Assembly: GCF_024029355.1 (NCBI RefSeq)
Contig: NZ_CP097117.1
Coordinates: 620,001-684,000 of the forward strand
Source of the DNA: Fructilactobacillus cliffordii
Lineage (GTDB): Bacteria; Bacillota; Bacilli; Lactobacillales; Lactobacillaceae
Direction: 5' to 3'
Length of the DNA stretch: 64,000 nucleotides
Shown here: one piece after another, positions 52,717 through 62,973 of the stretch
Layout: every line of letters begins with the position of its first letter
How positions within the stretch are numbered: the first letter of the stretch is position 1
The notes under the pieces: generated by a model
Databases searched by the model: none
Told to the model about the DNA's origin: nothing
What the model saw: only the letters and a program-made list of their open reading frames with translations
Position numbers and translations under genes: made by a program

Positions 52717-55700
52717 TTACAAATCAGAAATTTTAACTTTACGTGAAAATAATCCGGTTGGTGATTGGTAAATGAATTCATCATTAGCATTAAAAGTTAT
52801 CCCTGATCTACAGTTGAATCTACCAAATGTACTACTTAACCCAATTATTGCCAGATTACTTCTACTTGCATTTGCATGCAGCCCAATTAATAAACCATTT
52901 ATTAATTTTAACATTTCATTTTTATCTTCTATGCTTTCAAAAGATTCAATAATATTATCAACATTATCGAGTTTATACATCGGCATAAATTCATATGCTG
53001 TTCTAATTATTTTTTTAAAAGATACTTTCAAATATTCCTTAGATAAAGAACCAATTGACGAGTTCAATGTTTTTAACACATCATCAGAAATTACTAATTG
53101 ACTTGCATTATGTTTCTCACTACTACTTCCTAACCTAAATAGTTCTCTATCACTTCTAATTAACTGATTAATAAAAACTTTTTTTTGAATAACAGTAAAT
53201 TCTGTTTTTTTACCGTTTTTACTAGTAAAGTTTTCTTGCAAAAATTTATAAATTAGATTATCTGAATCTAATTTATTTACAATAGTTAATGGAATTCCAA
53301 TTAACTTATATGAAAATATTTTTTCTTTCTTGTATTTAACAAGTGACATATAAGAAATATTTTGTCCTGAATATCCACCATAAATAGAGCTCGGGCGATT
53401 TTCTTTTATATTAACTAATTTTCTTGTCCCTTTGACTTTGGCATCATGGAAAGGTGAGGGTCTTAAAGTTTGATCAAACAAATTACCATGATTAGTTTCT
53501 AGTTCCTTCGTCACCAGCATTTTCTTTAGCTGGTACACCTTACGCATATAGCCTAGTAACTGGTCCGAGTCATTTTTAATCGTTCCATCTTCAGCAACTG
53601 CATGTTCTTTCTCAAAGCGATACAAAAAGTTAAACTGCTTAAAATCTTTAATTCCAGCTTTAGCAAAGTCCCCATACACGAAATATGGTTTTAACTTCGG
53701 ATATTGTTGCAATAACCAGTTACCGACAAATGCTGACAAGTAAGCATCAAATGCATGATGATAGTCATTAACGTTCCGATTTTTATAAAAGTTAAACTTG
53801 GTTCGCATGTGATGCGTTAAATCAGCTTTAATCGTCACGATGTTAGTTTGCTTATCATTTCCGTACTGATTCTGCAGAATTTCTGCCACTAGCTTAATGA
53901 CCTGTCTAGTTTCCACTAACTGTCGATTAATGAAACGTCCTTGATTATCGAATTTGCTAATCTTATCCGGCGTTAACATTAAATTATTGTACTTCTTCCA
54001 GGTCATTAGTCCGTGTTCACGGAGCGTGTTCCAATATCCTTTCATCTTAGGACCAAAAATTTCACCTGGTAATTGATCAGCTTTCTTAGCTCGGTTATTA
54101 CTTTGTGAAGTTAAAATCCGATTATCTAATGAATTATCAAGAATAAACGATTGGGGCAAGATGTGATCAATATCATACTGAGAAAGACGATCAATGTCCA
54201 ATGGTTCCCCAGAATAGAGGTCTTTTCCCCCTTGCACAAAATATAAATACAAACGATCATTAATTTGCGCTTTGTCTTTGATTTTATCTTTTAATTCATC
54301 CTGAACGGATTCGCTAACTTCATCCTTGGCTTTTTCAAACATTTGATTTAATTGCCAAGAACGTGAATTAATCAAGCGGTGATCCTTCCGATCTTCGCGA
54401 GCAAATTCAATCATGATGTTAGCAGGAGCATGACCCATAGCCTTTTCAATGTCATCAACTACTAACAGTACCTGACGAATGGCCTTTTTGTTTTGTGGGG
54501 AAGTATATAAATCAACGATAATATCGGAAACATTTTGTTTGTCTAACTTTTTACCATTAAACTCCTGGATTGCTTCCTTGAAGCTATCATCTGCCAGCGT
54601 TTCCATTAAATTTTGTTGGGTATTCCACAAAACGTCAATTACCCGTTCTCCATTAGCGTTGGTAATCCCAGCTAACAGTTGTTTGGACAAACGTCCCCAG
54701 CCTTGATAACGATGTTTTACCAGTCGCTCCTTTTGCTCTTGGGTAAGCCAATCAATCGTGTCTAGCTTTAGCTTAAAAATGTGTCCATCTTCAAAAATGG
54801 TGGACCACTCAATGATACGCTCTAAATCAGCTTGTCGATTGGGATCATCAAGTTGATCGCCAAAGATACCTTTAAAATCATTGTAGGTCCCCAACGTGTT
54901 ATTAACGTTCTTCTGATCCGTGGTTCCAGAAAGATAGGCATCCGTACTAAACCAACCTTGCGCTTGCATAAAATCATTAAGCCGTTTCAAAGAAACCCGT
55001 TTGTGTTTCTTGTATACCTGATTAAAAATTGCTTGTTTATAATCGGGGGATAACGCTACTTTGTTTCCATTTACGTTAACCTTTAACTTATTCAACTCAT
55101 TTAAAACCGTAAATTCTTGGTACAACAAACTATTCTTCGGTAAAACCGGAGCCCCAATCAAATAGGTATCAGTCGCGGTCATCCGTTTAATAAAATTAGT
55201 GGCTGAAGCTGTTTTATCAACTTTTTCTTCAAAGTTCCAAGGCTTAATTTCACCTTGTTCTTTGCGTTTCATCCAGGCGAATTTCCCATCTACAGTGCTT
55301 ACTTCTTCGGGATCAACCATCGGACCCACGTAATAAGGAACTCGGAAAGAAATTAAAGCATCTAAATGATCCTTTTCTTTTAATAACCACGGATAATACC
55401 GTCCCTGATTCTCAATAATGGCATCTAGTTCTTGTTGTTGTAATTGATACGGAATCGCTCCATTTTCTTTAGAACGTTGTTTAGGCATAAACTGCCCTTT
55501 ATCAATTTCAGTTTCAATTTCATTAGCCAGTTCCGAATCATCTAATTGTTTCTTGACCCGTTTTGTAAATTCATCCCACGGAATCTTTTTATAACTACTG
55601 ATTTCTCCATCAACATAATCAGCATAGGACTGCTTCAGTGCTTTGGCTTGTTGCTTTTTCCCAGCTTGTTTTAGTTGTCCTGCCATTCGTTTTAACCGAG

Positions 55701-56742
55701 CTAAGTCCCGATGATGTTGTTCATAGCGACCAATCATGGCAGCGGAAACACTTTCATACATCGATCCATCTGCTGGATTTTGTAAAATCCCGGCTAAATC
55801 AACTGCAAAGTAAAGCTTTTGAAGGATTGCTAGGATCTCTTGATCTTCATCCGTAATTTGCGAGCCTAAAGCCATAATTTTGTCGTCAAAATCATCACTA
55901 TTAAAAGTTAAAGAAAATTCGTTAGCGTTAGTGACATCTTGAATTCCAAAGATAACGTTAAACTTCGCTTTCAAACCCAAAATGGCTTTCAGTAGTTCAG
56001 TTGCAACTTTTTTATTAGCCTGATTTTGATCTTTATCCCCTGTAACAAAAATTTCACCAGCGATTTGCTTTTGCCGATCACTTTTAGAGAGATTTGTATC
56101 AATTAACGTTGGAACTAGTTGATTCACATCGGCAGTAGTTTTTAACTCTAACCCGTCGCGTTGTTGCCGAACAAAAATTTCGTTTAACTGTTGGAAAGAA
56201 TCCGATAAATCAATGTCACCAACTTTAAATTTATCCGCTGCTGCCTTATTTAAAAAATGTCCTCGATATTTAATCAGATGATGTAGGGCTAAATAAATTA
56301 ATCGTACGTCAAACTTTTGGTTTTTCGTGGCCAAATCATGCCGTAAATGATAAATGGTGGGATATTGATGATGATAATCCTGATCAGTAAAATCAGCATC
56401 ATCAAATAAAATATTCCCTGCAAACTCATGCTTTTTATTAGGGTCCAACGGTGATACGCTCGATTGGCGTAACCGCGCATAAAAACTCTGATCCACCTCT
56501 GCAATTGGCGCATCAAAAATTTCAGACAACAAGCGCAACCGCCACTTTCTTCGTGACAAACGACGCCTCGTTGTTCGGAAACCGCGACGTTCTGCAGCTG
56601 ATTCCCCTTCTTTAAAAAGACGCGTTCCAATTCCATAATGACCTTTTACAGAAACCAAACGATTATTTTCATCGGTAATCGCCCACCCAATCGAACTCGT
56701 TCCAATGTCTAGTCCAATGTTATATGGTATATCCTTTGCCAT
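52717..56742 (-). CDS. cas9: CRISPR-associated endonuclease Cas9 (type II-A)
   Basis: A 1,341-residue RNA-guided DNA endonuclease. RuvC-I is NIGLDIGTSSIGWAI with Asp12, the Arg-rich bridge helix is RRGFRTTRRRLSRRKWRLRL, RuvC-II is IMIEFAREDR with Glu779, HNH is YDIDHILPQSFILDNSLDNR with His860, and RuvC-III is HHAFDAYL with His995 and Asp999, so both nuclease sites look active. The PAM-interacting domain starts near YGGYSGQNISYMSLV (about residue 1100) and ends TGLFSRKVKISDL. GC falls markedly from about 53450 to the gene end, matching this domain. The ATG at 56742 follows GGAGG at 5 bases; the TTG four codons earlier is part of that site. Confidence 0.98.
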   Translation of the reverse strand: MAKDIPYNIGLDIGTSSIGWAITDENNRLVSVKGHYGIGTRLFKEGESAAERRGFRTTRRRLSRRKWRLRLLSEIFDAPIAEVDQSFYARLRQSSVSPLDPNKKHEFAGNILFDDADFTDQDYHHQYPTIYHLRHDLATKNQKFDVRLIYLALHHLIKYRGHFLNKAAADKFKVGDIDLSDSFQQLNEIFVRQQRDGLELKTTADVNQLVPTLIDTNLSKSDRQKQIAGEIFVTGDKDQNQANKKVATELLKAILGLKAKFNVIFGIQDVTNANEFSLTFNSDDFDDKIMALGSQITDEDQEILAILQKLYFAVDLAGILQNPADGSMYESVSAAMIGRYEQHHRDLARLKRMAGQLKQAGKKQQAKALKQSYADYVDGEISSYKKIPWDEFTKRVKKQLDDSELANEIETEIDKGQFMPKQRSKENGAIPYQLQQQELDAIIENQGRYYPWLLKEKDHLDALISFRVPYYVGPMVDPEEVSTVDGKFAWMKRKEQGEIKPWNFEEKVDKTASATNFIKRMTATDTYLIGAPVLPKNSLLYQEFTVLNELNKLKVNVNGNKVALSPDYKQAIFNQVYKKHKRVSLKRLNDFMQAQGWFSTDAYLSGTTDQKNVNNTLGTYNDFKGIFGDQLDDPNRQADLERIIEWSTIFEDGHIFKLKLDTIDWLTQEQKERLVKHRYQGWGRLSKQLLAGITNANGERVIDVLWNTQQNLMETLADDSFKEAIQEFNGKKLDKQNVSDIIVDLYTSPQNKKAIRQVLLVVDDIEKAMGHAPANIMIEFAREDRKDHRLINSRSWQLNQMFEKAKDEVSESVQDELKDKIKDKAQINDRLYLYFVQGGKDLYSGEPLDIDRLSQYDIDHILPQSFILDNSLDNRILTSQSNNRAKKADQLPGEIFGPKMKGYWNTLREHGLMTWKKYNNLMLTPDKISKFDNQGRFINRQLVETRQVIKLVAEILQNQYGNDKQTNIVTIKADLTHHMRTKFNFYKNRNVNDYHHAFDAYLSAFVGNWLLQQYPKLKPYFVYGDFAKAGIKDFKQFNFLYRFEKEHAVAEDGTIKNDSDQLLGYMRKVYQLKKMLVTKELETNHGNLFDQTLRPSPFHDAKVKGTRKLVNIKENRPSSIYGGYSGQNISYMSLVKYKKEKIFSYKLIGIPLTIVNKLDSDNLIYKFLQENFTSKNGKKTEFTVIQKKVFINQLIRSDRELFRLGSSSEKHNASQLVISDDVLKTLNSSIGSLSKEYLKVSFKKIIRTAYEFMPMYKLDNVDNIIESFESIEDKNEMLKLINGLLIGLHANASRSNLAIIGLSSTFGRFNCRSGITFNANDEFIYQSPTGLFSRKVKISDL

Positions 56743-56771
56743 CTCAGCCTCCAAAGTTAGTTAATACTCTT

Positions 56772-56781
56772 ATTATATCAT
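56772..56781 (-). promoter_or_regulatory. Extended -10 promoter of cas9
   Basis: TGaTATAAT on the minus strand about 30 bases before the cas9 start codon; no clear -35 hexamer, consistent with an extended -10 promoter of moderate strength. Confidence 0.6.
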
Positions 56782-56950
56782 TTGCAAATCATTATTAGAA
56801 AAACAAATTTAACTGGTTAAAATACTGCTCTAGCGAACAATTATTCTATGCCAGTCCCAATTGACGCTCTTTCCATTAAAATCTAAAATGGAAATAGTCT
56901 TAACAAAATTTTAAACATCTTACTTCATGTTACTTTAAGAAAGCAGGCTC

Positions 56951-58267
56951 ATGATGGCAAAAAATCAACCATTTAAATTATTATTACTTTCATTAATTGC
57001 CTGTCTTAGCATCGGGATACCATTACTTACCAGCCAAGCAGCTTCAAATTCACAAAACTTGCCTATAACCGACCAACAGGTTCAAGCCCAAGCAAAAGGT
57101 GCCATTGCCATAGATGCTAATAGTGGTCAAATTCTGTACGGAAAAAACATAAACCAGCGCTTACCCGCCGCTTCCGTTAGCAAATTAGTTACCATCGGCA
57201 TTGTCTTACAAAAAATTAAGCAACACCAGCTCAGTTGGAACACCAAGGTGCCTATTAGTCAGCCCATTGCCACTTTAAGTCAAAATCCACTGTATACAAA
57301 CGTTCCTTTGCGAACCGGACAAACGTATACAGTTAGACAGCTTTACAATGCTAGTTTAGTAACCTCAGCCAATGCTGCAGCGATGGCGCTCGGGCGCTAC
57401 ATTGCTGGTTCCAACGGGGATTTTGGTCAAATCATGCGCCAGACGGTCTCTAAATGGGGAGTTAAAAACGCCCAGCTTTACAATGCCTGTGGTTTAACCA
57501 ACCAAGAATTAGGTTCTTTAGGTAATTCACAGCTTAGCGGAGCTACCGAAAATAAATTATCAGCCCAGGAAACTGCATTAATTGCACAAAAAGTTTACCA
57601 ACTAGATCCAAAAATTGTCCAAACTACTGCTCTCCAGCAAATTAATTGGAACGGCATTCCAGAAGCTGCTACCAATCATCTGTTGGGAAGTCACGCTGGC
57701 TTCCAGGTCGATGGACTTAAAACCGGAACAAGCGACACAGCCGGTGAAAACCTCGTGTCCACCGCTACTAAAGGTAATCATCGGGTCATTACCGTAGTGA
57801 TTGGGGCTGCTACCGGGCAAAGAAACTTGCAAACCGTTAAGATTCTCAACGGCCTCAATCAGCTCCAGGTGGTCAATCTACAACGAAAGAATTTACCCTA
57901 CCAAAAGTTACCAGTGATTAACGGAAAACAAGCTTCCGTTCCCTTAGGCTTTCAACGAAGCCCCTACTATTGGCTTCGGAATTCGGATCAATTAAAAACA
58001 AAATTAGTGCCTAACGATGGACTCAACCAATTCTCCATGCCGTTAGCACCCATTCATAAACACCAACCCTTTGGTCAACTCAAGGTTCAAGCTCCACACC
58101 TCCAATTCATCCAACGACAATCATCATCAATTCCGGTTATCTTTACTAACTCGGATAACATCGCTTGGGGACGAATGTTCCTCGGCTGCTTCGAGTTAAT
58201 CGTAATTATCGCTGGATTGGGTTACTTAGTCTATTGGCTGCAAAATCGCTACGCTCCCCGCCATTAA
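56951..58267 (+). CDS. dacA: D-alanyl-D-alanine carboxypeptidase (DacA-like PBP)
   Basis: A 438-residue low-molecular-weight penicillin-binding protein that removes the terminal D-Ala of peptidoglycan stem peptides. Signal peptide (about 1-31), then S11 peptidase motifs SVSK in LPAASVSKLV (active Ser), SAN in VTSANAAAM and KTG in GLKTGTSDTAGE. A C-terminal PBP5-like beta domain follows, and it ends with a membrane helix (LIVIIAGLGYLVYWL) in place of the amphipathic anchor. Two adjacent ATG codons (56951 and 56954) are both possible. AGCAGG lies just upstream. Monocistronic. Confidence 0.93.
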   Translation: MMAKNQPFKLLLLSLIACLSIGIPLLTSQAASNSQNLPITDQQVQAQAKGAIAIDANSGQILYGKNINQRLPAASVSKLVTIGIVLQKIKQHQLSWNTKVPISQPIATLSQNPLYTNVPLRTGQTYTVRQLYNASLVTSANAAAMALGRYIAGSNGDFGQIMRQTVSKWGVKNAQLYNACGLTNQELGSLGNSQLSGATENKLSAQETALIAQKVYQLDPKIVQTTALQQINWNGIPEAATNHLLGSHAGFQVDGLKTGTSDTAGENLVSTATKGNHRVITVVIGAATGQRNLQTVKILNGLNQLQVVNLQRKNLPYQKLPVINGKQASVPLGFQRSPYYWLRNSDQLKTKLVPNDGLNQFSMPLAPIHKHQPFGQLKVQAPHLQFIQRQSSSIPVIFTNSDNIAWGRMFLGCFELIVIIAGLGYLVYWLQNRYAPRH

Positions 58268-58275
58268 ATGCAACT

Positions 58276-58316
58276 AAAAACAGGTTCTCCTATGACAAGG
58301 AAAACCTGTTTTTATT
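58276..58316. terminator. Bidirectional terminator after dacA
   Basis: AAAACAGGTT and AACCTGTTTT form a stem around a 20-base loop, followed by TATTT on the plus strand, between converging genes. Confidence 0.8.
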
Positions 58317-59080
58317 TACACTGATCGCTGTAAAAATGTGGCTAGATCCGCATAAAAACGATCTGTTTCGTCAATCATCAAATTATGACCCGAATTTGAA
58401 TAGCATTTTACCTTTAATTTGGGATAGGGTTGGCGAAGTCGTTCCACGTCCTGATTGCCCACGATATTGTCATATTTACCGACCAACGCGGTGGTAGTTA
58501 ATTCAGACTTTTGCCCCCTTAAATCCGGTAACGCATAACGATCAGATTGCATGGCATGAGTTAACATTGGACTCTGGTTTTGCGCCATTACGGTGGCAAT
58601 CTGTTGTTAATAATATCGATATTTAAGTTGATTAAGGACTACATTCACTTCCCCAAAACCAATGCTAAATTGGGCTGCATTTGGGCTTACGTAAGTATGC
58701 TGCAATTGAGCTAGTTTTCGTTGAGTAGTTGCAGGCACCACCATTGGCACTACTAATAATTGAGCAGTTAATTCCCGTGGAAAGTAATTGGCTAATCTTG
58801 TCGTTAGATACCCGCCGTATGATTGCCCTAACACCACGAATCGTGATAACTGTAACGACTTAATGACTTGTACCACCATTTGCAGGGTTGTCGCTGAATC
58901 AATAAAGAGTTGGTCCCGCGGCTGTCCCATCCCAGGTAAGTCAATGTAAATCCGTTGGTAAGTACGCGCTTGATTTTGAAAAAAGGGCTCCAGTAGTGGC
59001 ATTAAGCTAGTTCGGTCCAGTTCATATCCATGGAGCATGACCACGGGGAAACCCCTTCCTATCGTAATAAAGTTCAACAT
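58316..59080 (-). pseudogene. Alpha/beta hydrolase gene with one in-frame stop codon
   Basis: One reading frame of 255 codons is interrupted only by TAA at 58607-58609 (KYRYY, stop, QQIATVMAQNQ); the frame is unchanged across it. The first part has the fold start VVMLHGYELDRT, IDLPGMGQP and the nucleophile elbow GQSYGG. The second part holds the acid residue in ALVGKYDNIVGNQD and the catalytic His in SNSGHNLMID. All three catalytic residues therefore survive, on either side of the stop. Best read as a recent pseudogene by a single substitution, or a sequence error. The truncated 157-residue product would lack the His and Asp. Confidence 0.8.
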
Positions 59081-59150
59081 CTTGGGAGCCCCCTGTAAGC
59101 TAATCGATTTAGTTAGTTACTCAAATGATACCATTTTTAGCAGCCACACC

Positions 59151-59187
59151 AAAAAGCCCTCCAGCTAGAATTCCTAGCTAGAGGGCC
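59151..59187 (-). terminator. Terminator of adhE
   Basis: GCCCTCTAGCTAG pairs with CTAGCTGGAGGGC around GAATT on the minus strand, followed by five T. Confidence 0.88.
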
Positions 59188-59202
59188 TTCGTTTAAATTA
59201 GG

Positions 59203-61821
59203 TTAAACTTCTTTATCGGTTTCAGTTTCCACTCCGATTCCATCGTACTCATCCAAAATGATGTCTTTCAGATCAGCAATCAATGGTTCCTTCGGGTTGG
59301 CAGTAGTACATTGGTCCCCGTAAGCTAATTCAGCTAACCGTTGGGCTTTTTCTTCCAATTCCTCCCGGTCGACTCCTTGCGCTTTCAGACTCAGCGTAAC
59401 ACCAACTGAGTGAGCTAAATCAATCACTTTGTGCACCAAAGCTTCTTTTAAATCTTCATCAGTGTTGCCTTCTAAGCCGATGTAACGAGCAATTTCTGCA
59501 TAGTCTTTATCAGCGCGGAAGGATTCGTACTTCGGCCACGTTGCAATCTTCTTTGGTTGTTTGAAGTTGTAACGAATAACGTGTGGCAAGGTAATTGCAA
59601 TCGCAATTCCGTGGGTAATGCCGAATTGACCACCGAGTTTGTGGGCGATGGAGTGGGTAATTCCCAAGAAGGCGTTTGCAAAAGCCATCCCGGCAATCGT
59701 TGATGCGGTGTGCATCTTGTCTCGGGCTTCCATGTCACCGTTGTAAGAAGCAGTTAAGTTTTCAAAAATCATCTTAATCGCTTGCAATGACAACGGACGC
59801 GTGTAGTCAGAAGCCATGACCGAAACGTATGATTCAATGGCGTGGGTCAAAGCATCCAATCCAGAAGCAGCAATCGTGCTCTTTGGAACCGTCTTAACAA
59901 ATTGTGGGTCAATGATGGCTACATCAGGAGTTAAGGCGTAATCAGCCAGTGGGTACTTGATGTGTAACTTAGCATCCGTAATAACCGAGAACGGTGTTAC
60001 TTCGGAACCGGTTCCGGAAGTACTTGGGATGGCAACCATTTTTGACTTGCTTGGTTTTTCAAAGCGGTAAGCCCGTTTCCGAATGTCTAAGAATTTTTGC
60101 TTGGCACCAAAGAAGTCCGTTTCGGAGTTTTCGTAGATTAACCACATCATCTTAGCAGCATCTAGTGGTGATCCTCCCCCAAGGGCAATGATTGTATCCG
60201 GTTGGAAACCACGCATTTGCAGTACTCCAGCATCCACCGTTTCCGTCGTTGGTTCACCGTGAATGTCATCAAAGATGTAGTATTGGACATCGTCGTCACG
60301 AGCGTTTAATTCGTCGAGCACCTTGTCAACGTAATGGTATTTAACCATGGATGGACTCGTAACAATAAAGGCTTTGTGAATGTCCGGCATATCCTTGAGG
60401 TAACGCACGGAGTTCTTTTCGAAGTAAATTTTTGGTAGTTTAATCCATTGCATATTATTTCTTCTCTTTGCGATTGTTTTGATGTTCAACAGGTCGTAAT
60501 CCGTTACGTTATGGGAAATTGAGTTTTGTCCCCATGATCCAGTTCCTAATGTTAAGGATGGGGTCATGTTGTTGTACAAGTTCCCAATTCCACCTAATCC
60601 AGATGGTGAGTTTACAATAATCCGAGAAGCTTTGACAGAAACCCCGAACTTCGTCGCTAATTCTTCGTTCCGAGTTTGAATGGCAGCCGTGTGTCCTAAT
60701 CCACCGTAATCCAGCAGCTTGTTTACGATTTCAAAGGCTTCTTTGTGGCCTTTAGCTCGGTAAACGGAAATCACTGGTGATAATTTTTCCCCAGACATTG
60801 GGTACTTTGGTCCAATTCCTGTCATTTCCACGGCAAGCACTTGAGTGTCCTTTGGAACCTTGATGTTTGCCATGTCAGCAATTTGTTGGGCCGTTGCTCC
60901 AGCGATCGGACCCTTAACGCTTAAACGAGTGCTATCAAACATTGCGTCAGTTAATTGTTGTTGTTCGGCTTCTGGAACAAAGTAAACCCGGTTGCGTTCC
61001 AATTGTTCCTTCACATCATCGTAAATATCATCATCAATAACGGCACTGTTTTCAGTGGCACAAATCATTCCGTTATCAAAGGTCTTGGATAACACAATAT
61101 CGTTCACGGCTTCTGGAATCTTAGCGGTCTTTTCGATATAAACCGGACCGTTACCAGGACCCACCCCTAAAGCGGGTTTCCCAGTGGAGTAAGCGGCTTT
61201 AACTAAACCAGGACCACCAGTTGCTAAGGTACATGCTACGCCAGGGTTCTTAATTAAAGCATTCGTAGCTTCCCGACTTGGTTCTTCAATCCATTGGATG
61301 CAGTCTTTAGGTGCACCAGCGGCCACAGCGGCATCCCGCATGATTTTAGCGGCTTCAATTGAAGACTTTAAAGCTTGGGGATGCAAACTAAAGATGATGG
61401 CATTCCGCGTCTTCATCGAAATGATGGACTTGAACAACGTAGTGGAAGTTGGGTTCGTTACTGGCGTAATTCCTGCAATGACACCCAGTGGCTCTGCCAC
61501 TTTTACTAAATCTTCTTCCGAGTTTTCGTCAATCACACCAACCGTTTTGTCGTTGCGAATGTCGTGCCAGATTTCTTCAGTGGCAAATAAGTTCTTGATG
61601 GCCTTGTCTTCAGCGACTCCCCGTCCCGTTTCTTCGTAAGCCATTTTACCAAGACGTTGGTGCGCATCGACTCCGGCAATTACCATGGCGTGCGTAATTT
61701 CATCAACTTTAGCTTGGTCAAAACTACTCATTTCGTCTAAGGCAACGTGAGCCCGTTTCACCATCTTGTCGATGGTATTGTCAATTTGTTTGAGTTGTTT
61801 TTCTTCTTTTTTGTCAGACAT
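59203..61821 (-). CDS. adhE: Bifunctional acetaldehyde-CoA/alcohol dehydrogenase AdhE
   Basis: An 872-residue fusion enzyme that reduces acetyl-CoA to acetaldehyde and then ethanol, oxidising two NADH; in heterofermentative lactobacilli it is the main NADH sink. The aldehyde dehydrogenase half (1-440) has the catalytic Cys254 in NGMICATENSAV and cofactor loops ATGGPGLV and GVGPGNGPVYIE. The iron alcohol dehydrogenase half (about 450-872) has ALGGGSPLDAAKMMW and the iron ligands in GLDALTHAIESYVS and ITHSIAHKLGGQFGITHG. The ATG at 61821 follows GGAGG at 7 bases. It lies 85 bp after adhP with only a hairpin in between, so read-through from the adhP promoter is likely. Confidence 0.97.
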   Translation of the reverse strand: MSDKKEEKQLKQIDNTIDKMVKRAHVALDEMSSFDQAKVDEITHAMVIAGVDAHQRLGKMAYEETGRGVAEDKAIKNLFATEEIWHDIRNDKTVGVIDENSEEDLVKVAEPLGVIAGITPVTNPTSTTLFKSIISMKTRNAIIFSLHPQALKSSIEAAKIMRDAAVAAGAPKDCIQWIEEPSREATNALIKNPGVACTLATGGPGLVKAAYSTGKPALGVGPGNGPVYIEKTAKIPEAVNDIVLSKTFDNGMICATENSAVIDDDIYDDVKEQLERNRVYFVPEAEQQQLTDAMFDSTRLSVKGPIAGATAQQIADMANIKVPKDTQVLAVEMTGIGPKYPMSGEKLSPVISVYRAKGHKEAFEIVNKLLDYGGLGHTAAIQTRNEELATKFGVSVKASRIIVNSPSGLGGIGNLYNNMTPSLTLGTGSWGQNSISHNVTDYDLLNIKTIAKRRNNMQWIKLPKIYFEKNSVRYLKDMPDIHKAFIVTSPSMVKYHYVDKVLDELNARDDDVQYYIFDDIHGEPTTETVDAGVLQMRGFQPDTIIALGGGSPLDAAKMMWLIYENSETDFFGAKQKFLDIRKRAYRFEKPSKSKMVAIPSTSGTGSEVTPFSVITDAKLHIKYPLADYALTPDVAIIDPQFVKTVPKSTIAASGLDALTHAIESYVSVMASDYTRPLSLQAIKMIFENLTASYNGDMEARDKMHTASTIAGMAFANAFLGITHSIAHKLGGQFGITHGIAIAITLPHVIRYNFKQPKKIATWPKYESFRADKDYAEIARYIGLEGNTDEDLKEALVHKVIDLAHSVGVTLSLKAQGVDREELEEKAQRLAELAYGDQCTTANPKEPLIADLKDIILDEYDGIGVETETDKEV

Positions 61822-61856
61822 GTTCTTTCCTCCGGTTACTTCCATGTTCTGCAGTA

Positions 61857-61881
61857 CTTGCCCCTCCGATTGAGGAGCAAG
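61857..61881 (-). promoter_or_regulatory. Stem-loop between adhP and adhE
   Basis: CTTGCTCCTC pairs with GAGGGGCAAG (one wobble) around a 5-base loop. No T run follows, so it is not a standard terminator; it may process or stabilise a shared transcript. Confidence 0.55.
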
Positions 61882-61906
61882 GCGTTTTGCCGGTTGTTAC
61901 AATAAA

Positions 61907-62935
61907 TTAGGCAGTTGCGCCCGTAAAATCAAAGACTACCCGACCAACAATCTTGCCGGCCTTCATGTCGTCAATCACGTGGTTAATGTTTTCCAATTTG
62001 TCAGTTCTAACGATCGGTTCCACTTCACCAGCGGCCCCAAATTGGAAGGTTTCTCGTAAATCTTCTCGAGTTCCGACTAACGAACCAGCGACTTTGATTC
62101 CGTCTAAGACCGTCTTATCAATGTTTAAGGCCATATCACCCTTTGGCAAAGCCACGGCAACCAACGTTCCGTTCGGAGCCAAAGCGTTCACCGCGTTGGT
62201 AAAGGCAGCTGCACTAACGGCGGTTACGATCGAAGCATCGACTCCACCATCAGTGGCCTTAATGATTTGTTCCGTCGCGTCGTCATCGTGCCGATTAATT
62301 ACCACATCGGCCCCGTTTTCCTTAGCGGCTTTCAACTTGTCAGGATCACCGTCGGTAACCACTACCCGGGCCCCAAAAACATGTTTTGCCAGTTGCACGG
62401 CTAAGTTACCTAAGCCACCGGCCCCGACGATTTCAACCCAGTCACCTGGTTTGGTGTCCCCTTCCTTCAAGGCCTTGTAAGTCGTTACTCCGGCACAAGT
62501 TAAGGAAGTGGCTTGGATTGGGTCCAATCCATCAGGAACTTTGACAGCGTACTTGGCATCTACGATACATTCTTCCGCCATCGCACCATCCACGCTGAAT
62601 CCAGCGTTTTTAACGTTCCGACAGAGAGTTTCGTTACCGGTAACACAGTAACGACAAGTTCCGTCAGCAGAGTAGAACCAAGCGATTGACACTCGATCTC
62701 CCACTTTCAGGTTATCCACGTCTTTTCCGACTTGAATGACCTTTCCGACTCCTTCGTGACCAATAATTCGACCTGGAACTTCACCAAAGTCCCCGGCAGC
62801 AACGTGTAAATCAGTGTGACATAAACCACAGTATTCAATCTTAACTAATGCTTCATGATCTTCGATCGGACGTAATTGAACGTCTTTGACATCCACGTAC
62901 CCATCAGAGTTCGGACGCACAACAGCTGCTTTCAT
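61907..62935 (-). CDS. adhP: Zinc-dependent alcohol dehydrogenase AdhP
   Basis: A 342-residue medium-chain dehydrogenase that interconverts aldehydes and alcohols with NAD(H). Catalytic zinc ligands are Cys in [13 protein letters not shown] and His/Glu in [12 protein letters not shown]; the structural zinc cysteines occur as [15 protein letters not shown]. The Rossmann motif is [19 protein letters not shown]. Length and motifs match AdhP/AdhA of lactobacilli. Its promoter contains a Rex-box-like sequence, so control by NADH/NAD+ is likely, together with adhE downstream. Confidence 0.95.
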   Translation of the reverse strand: MKAAVVRPNSDGYVDVKDVQLRPIEDHEALVKIEYCGLCHTDLHVAAGDFGEVPGRIIGHEGVGKVIQVGKDVDNLKVGDRVSIAWFYSADGTCRYCVTGNETLCRNVKNAGFSVDGAMAEECIVDAKYAVKVPDGLDPIQATSLTCAGVTTYKALKEGDTKPGDWVEIVGAGGLGNLAVQLAKHVFGARVVVTDGDPDKLKAAKENGADVVINRHDDDATEQIIKATDGGVDASIVTAVSAAAFTNAVNALAPNGTLVAVALPKGDMALNIDKTVLDGIKVAGSLVGTREDLRETFQFGAAGEVEPIVRTDKLENINHVIDDMKAGKIVGRVVFDFTGATA

Positions 62936-62973
62936 GATTGTTTCCCCTTTCCAAACCTTTACTTTACGAATTC

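Noticed and set aside
56298-56636. A 112-codon minus-strand frame within cas9
   Set aside because: Alternative frame of the intact cas9 coding sequence; no sign of a frameshift.
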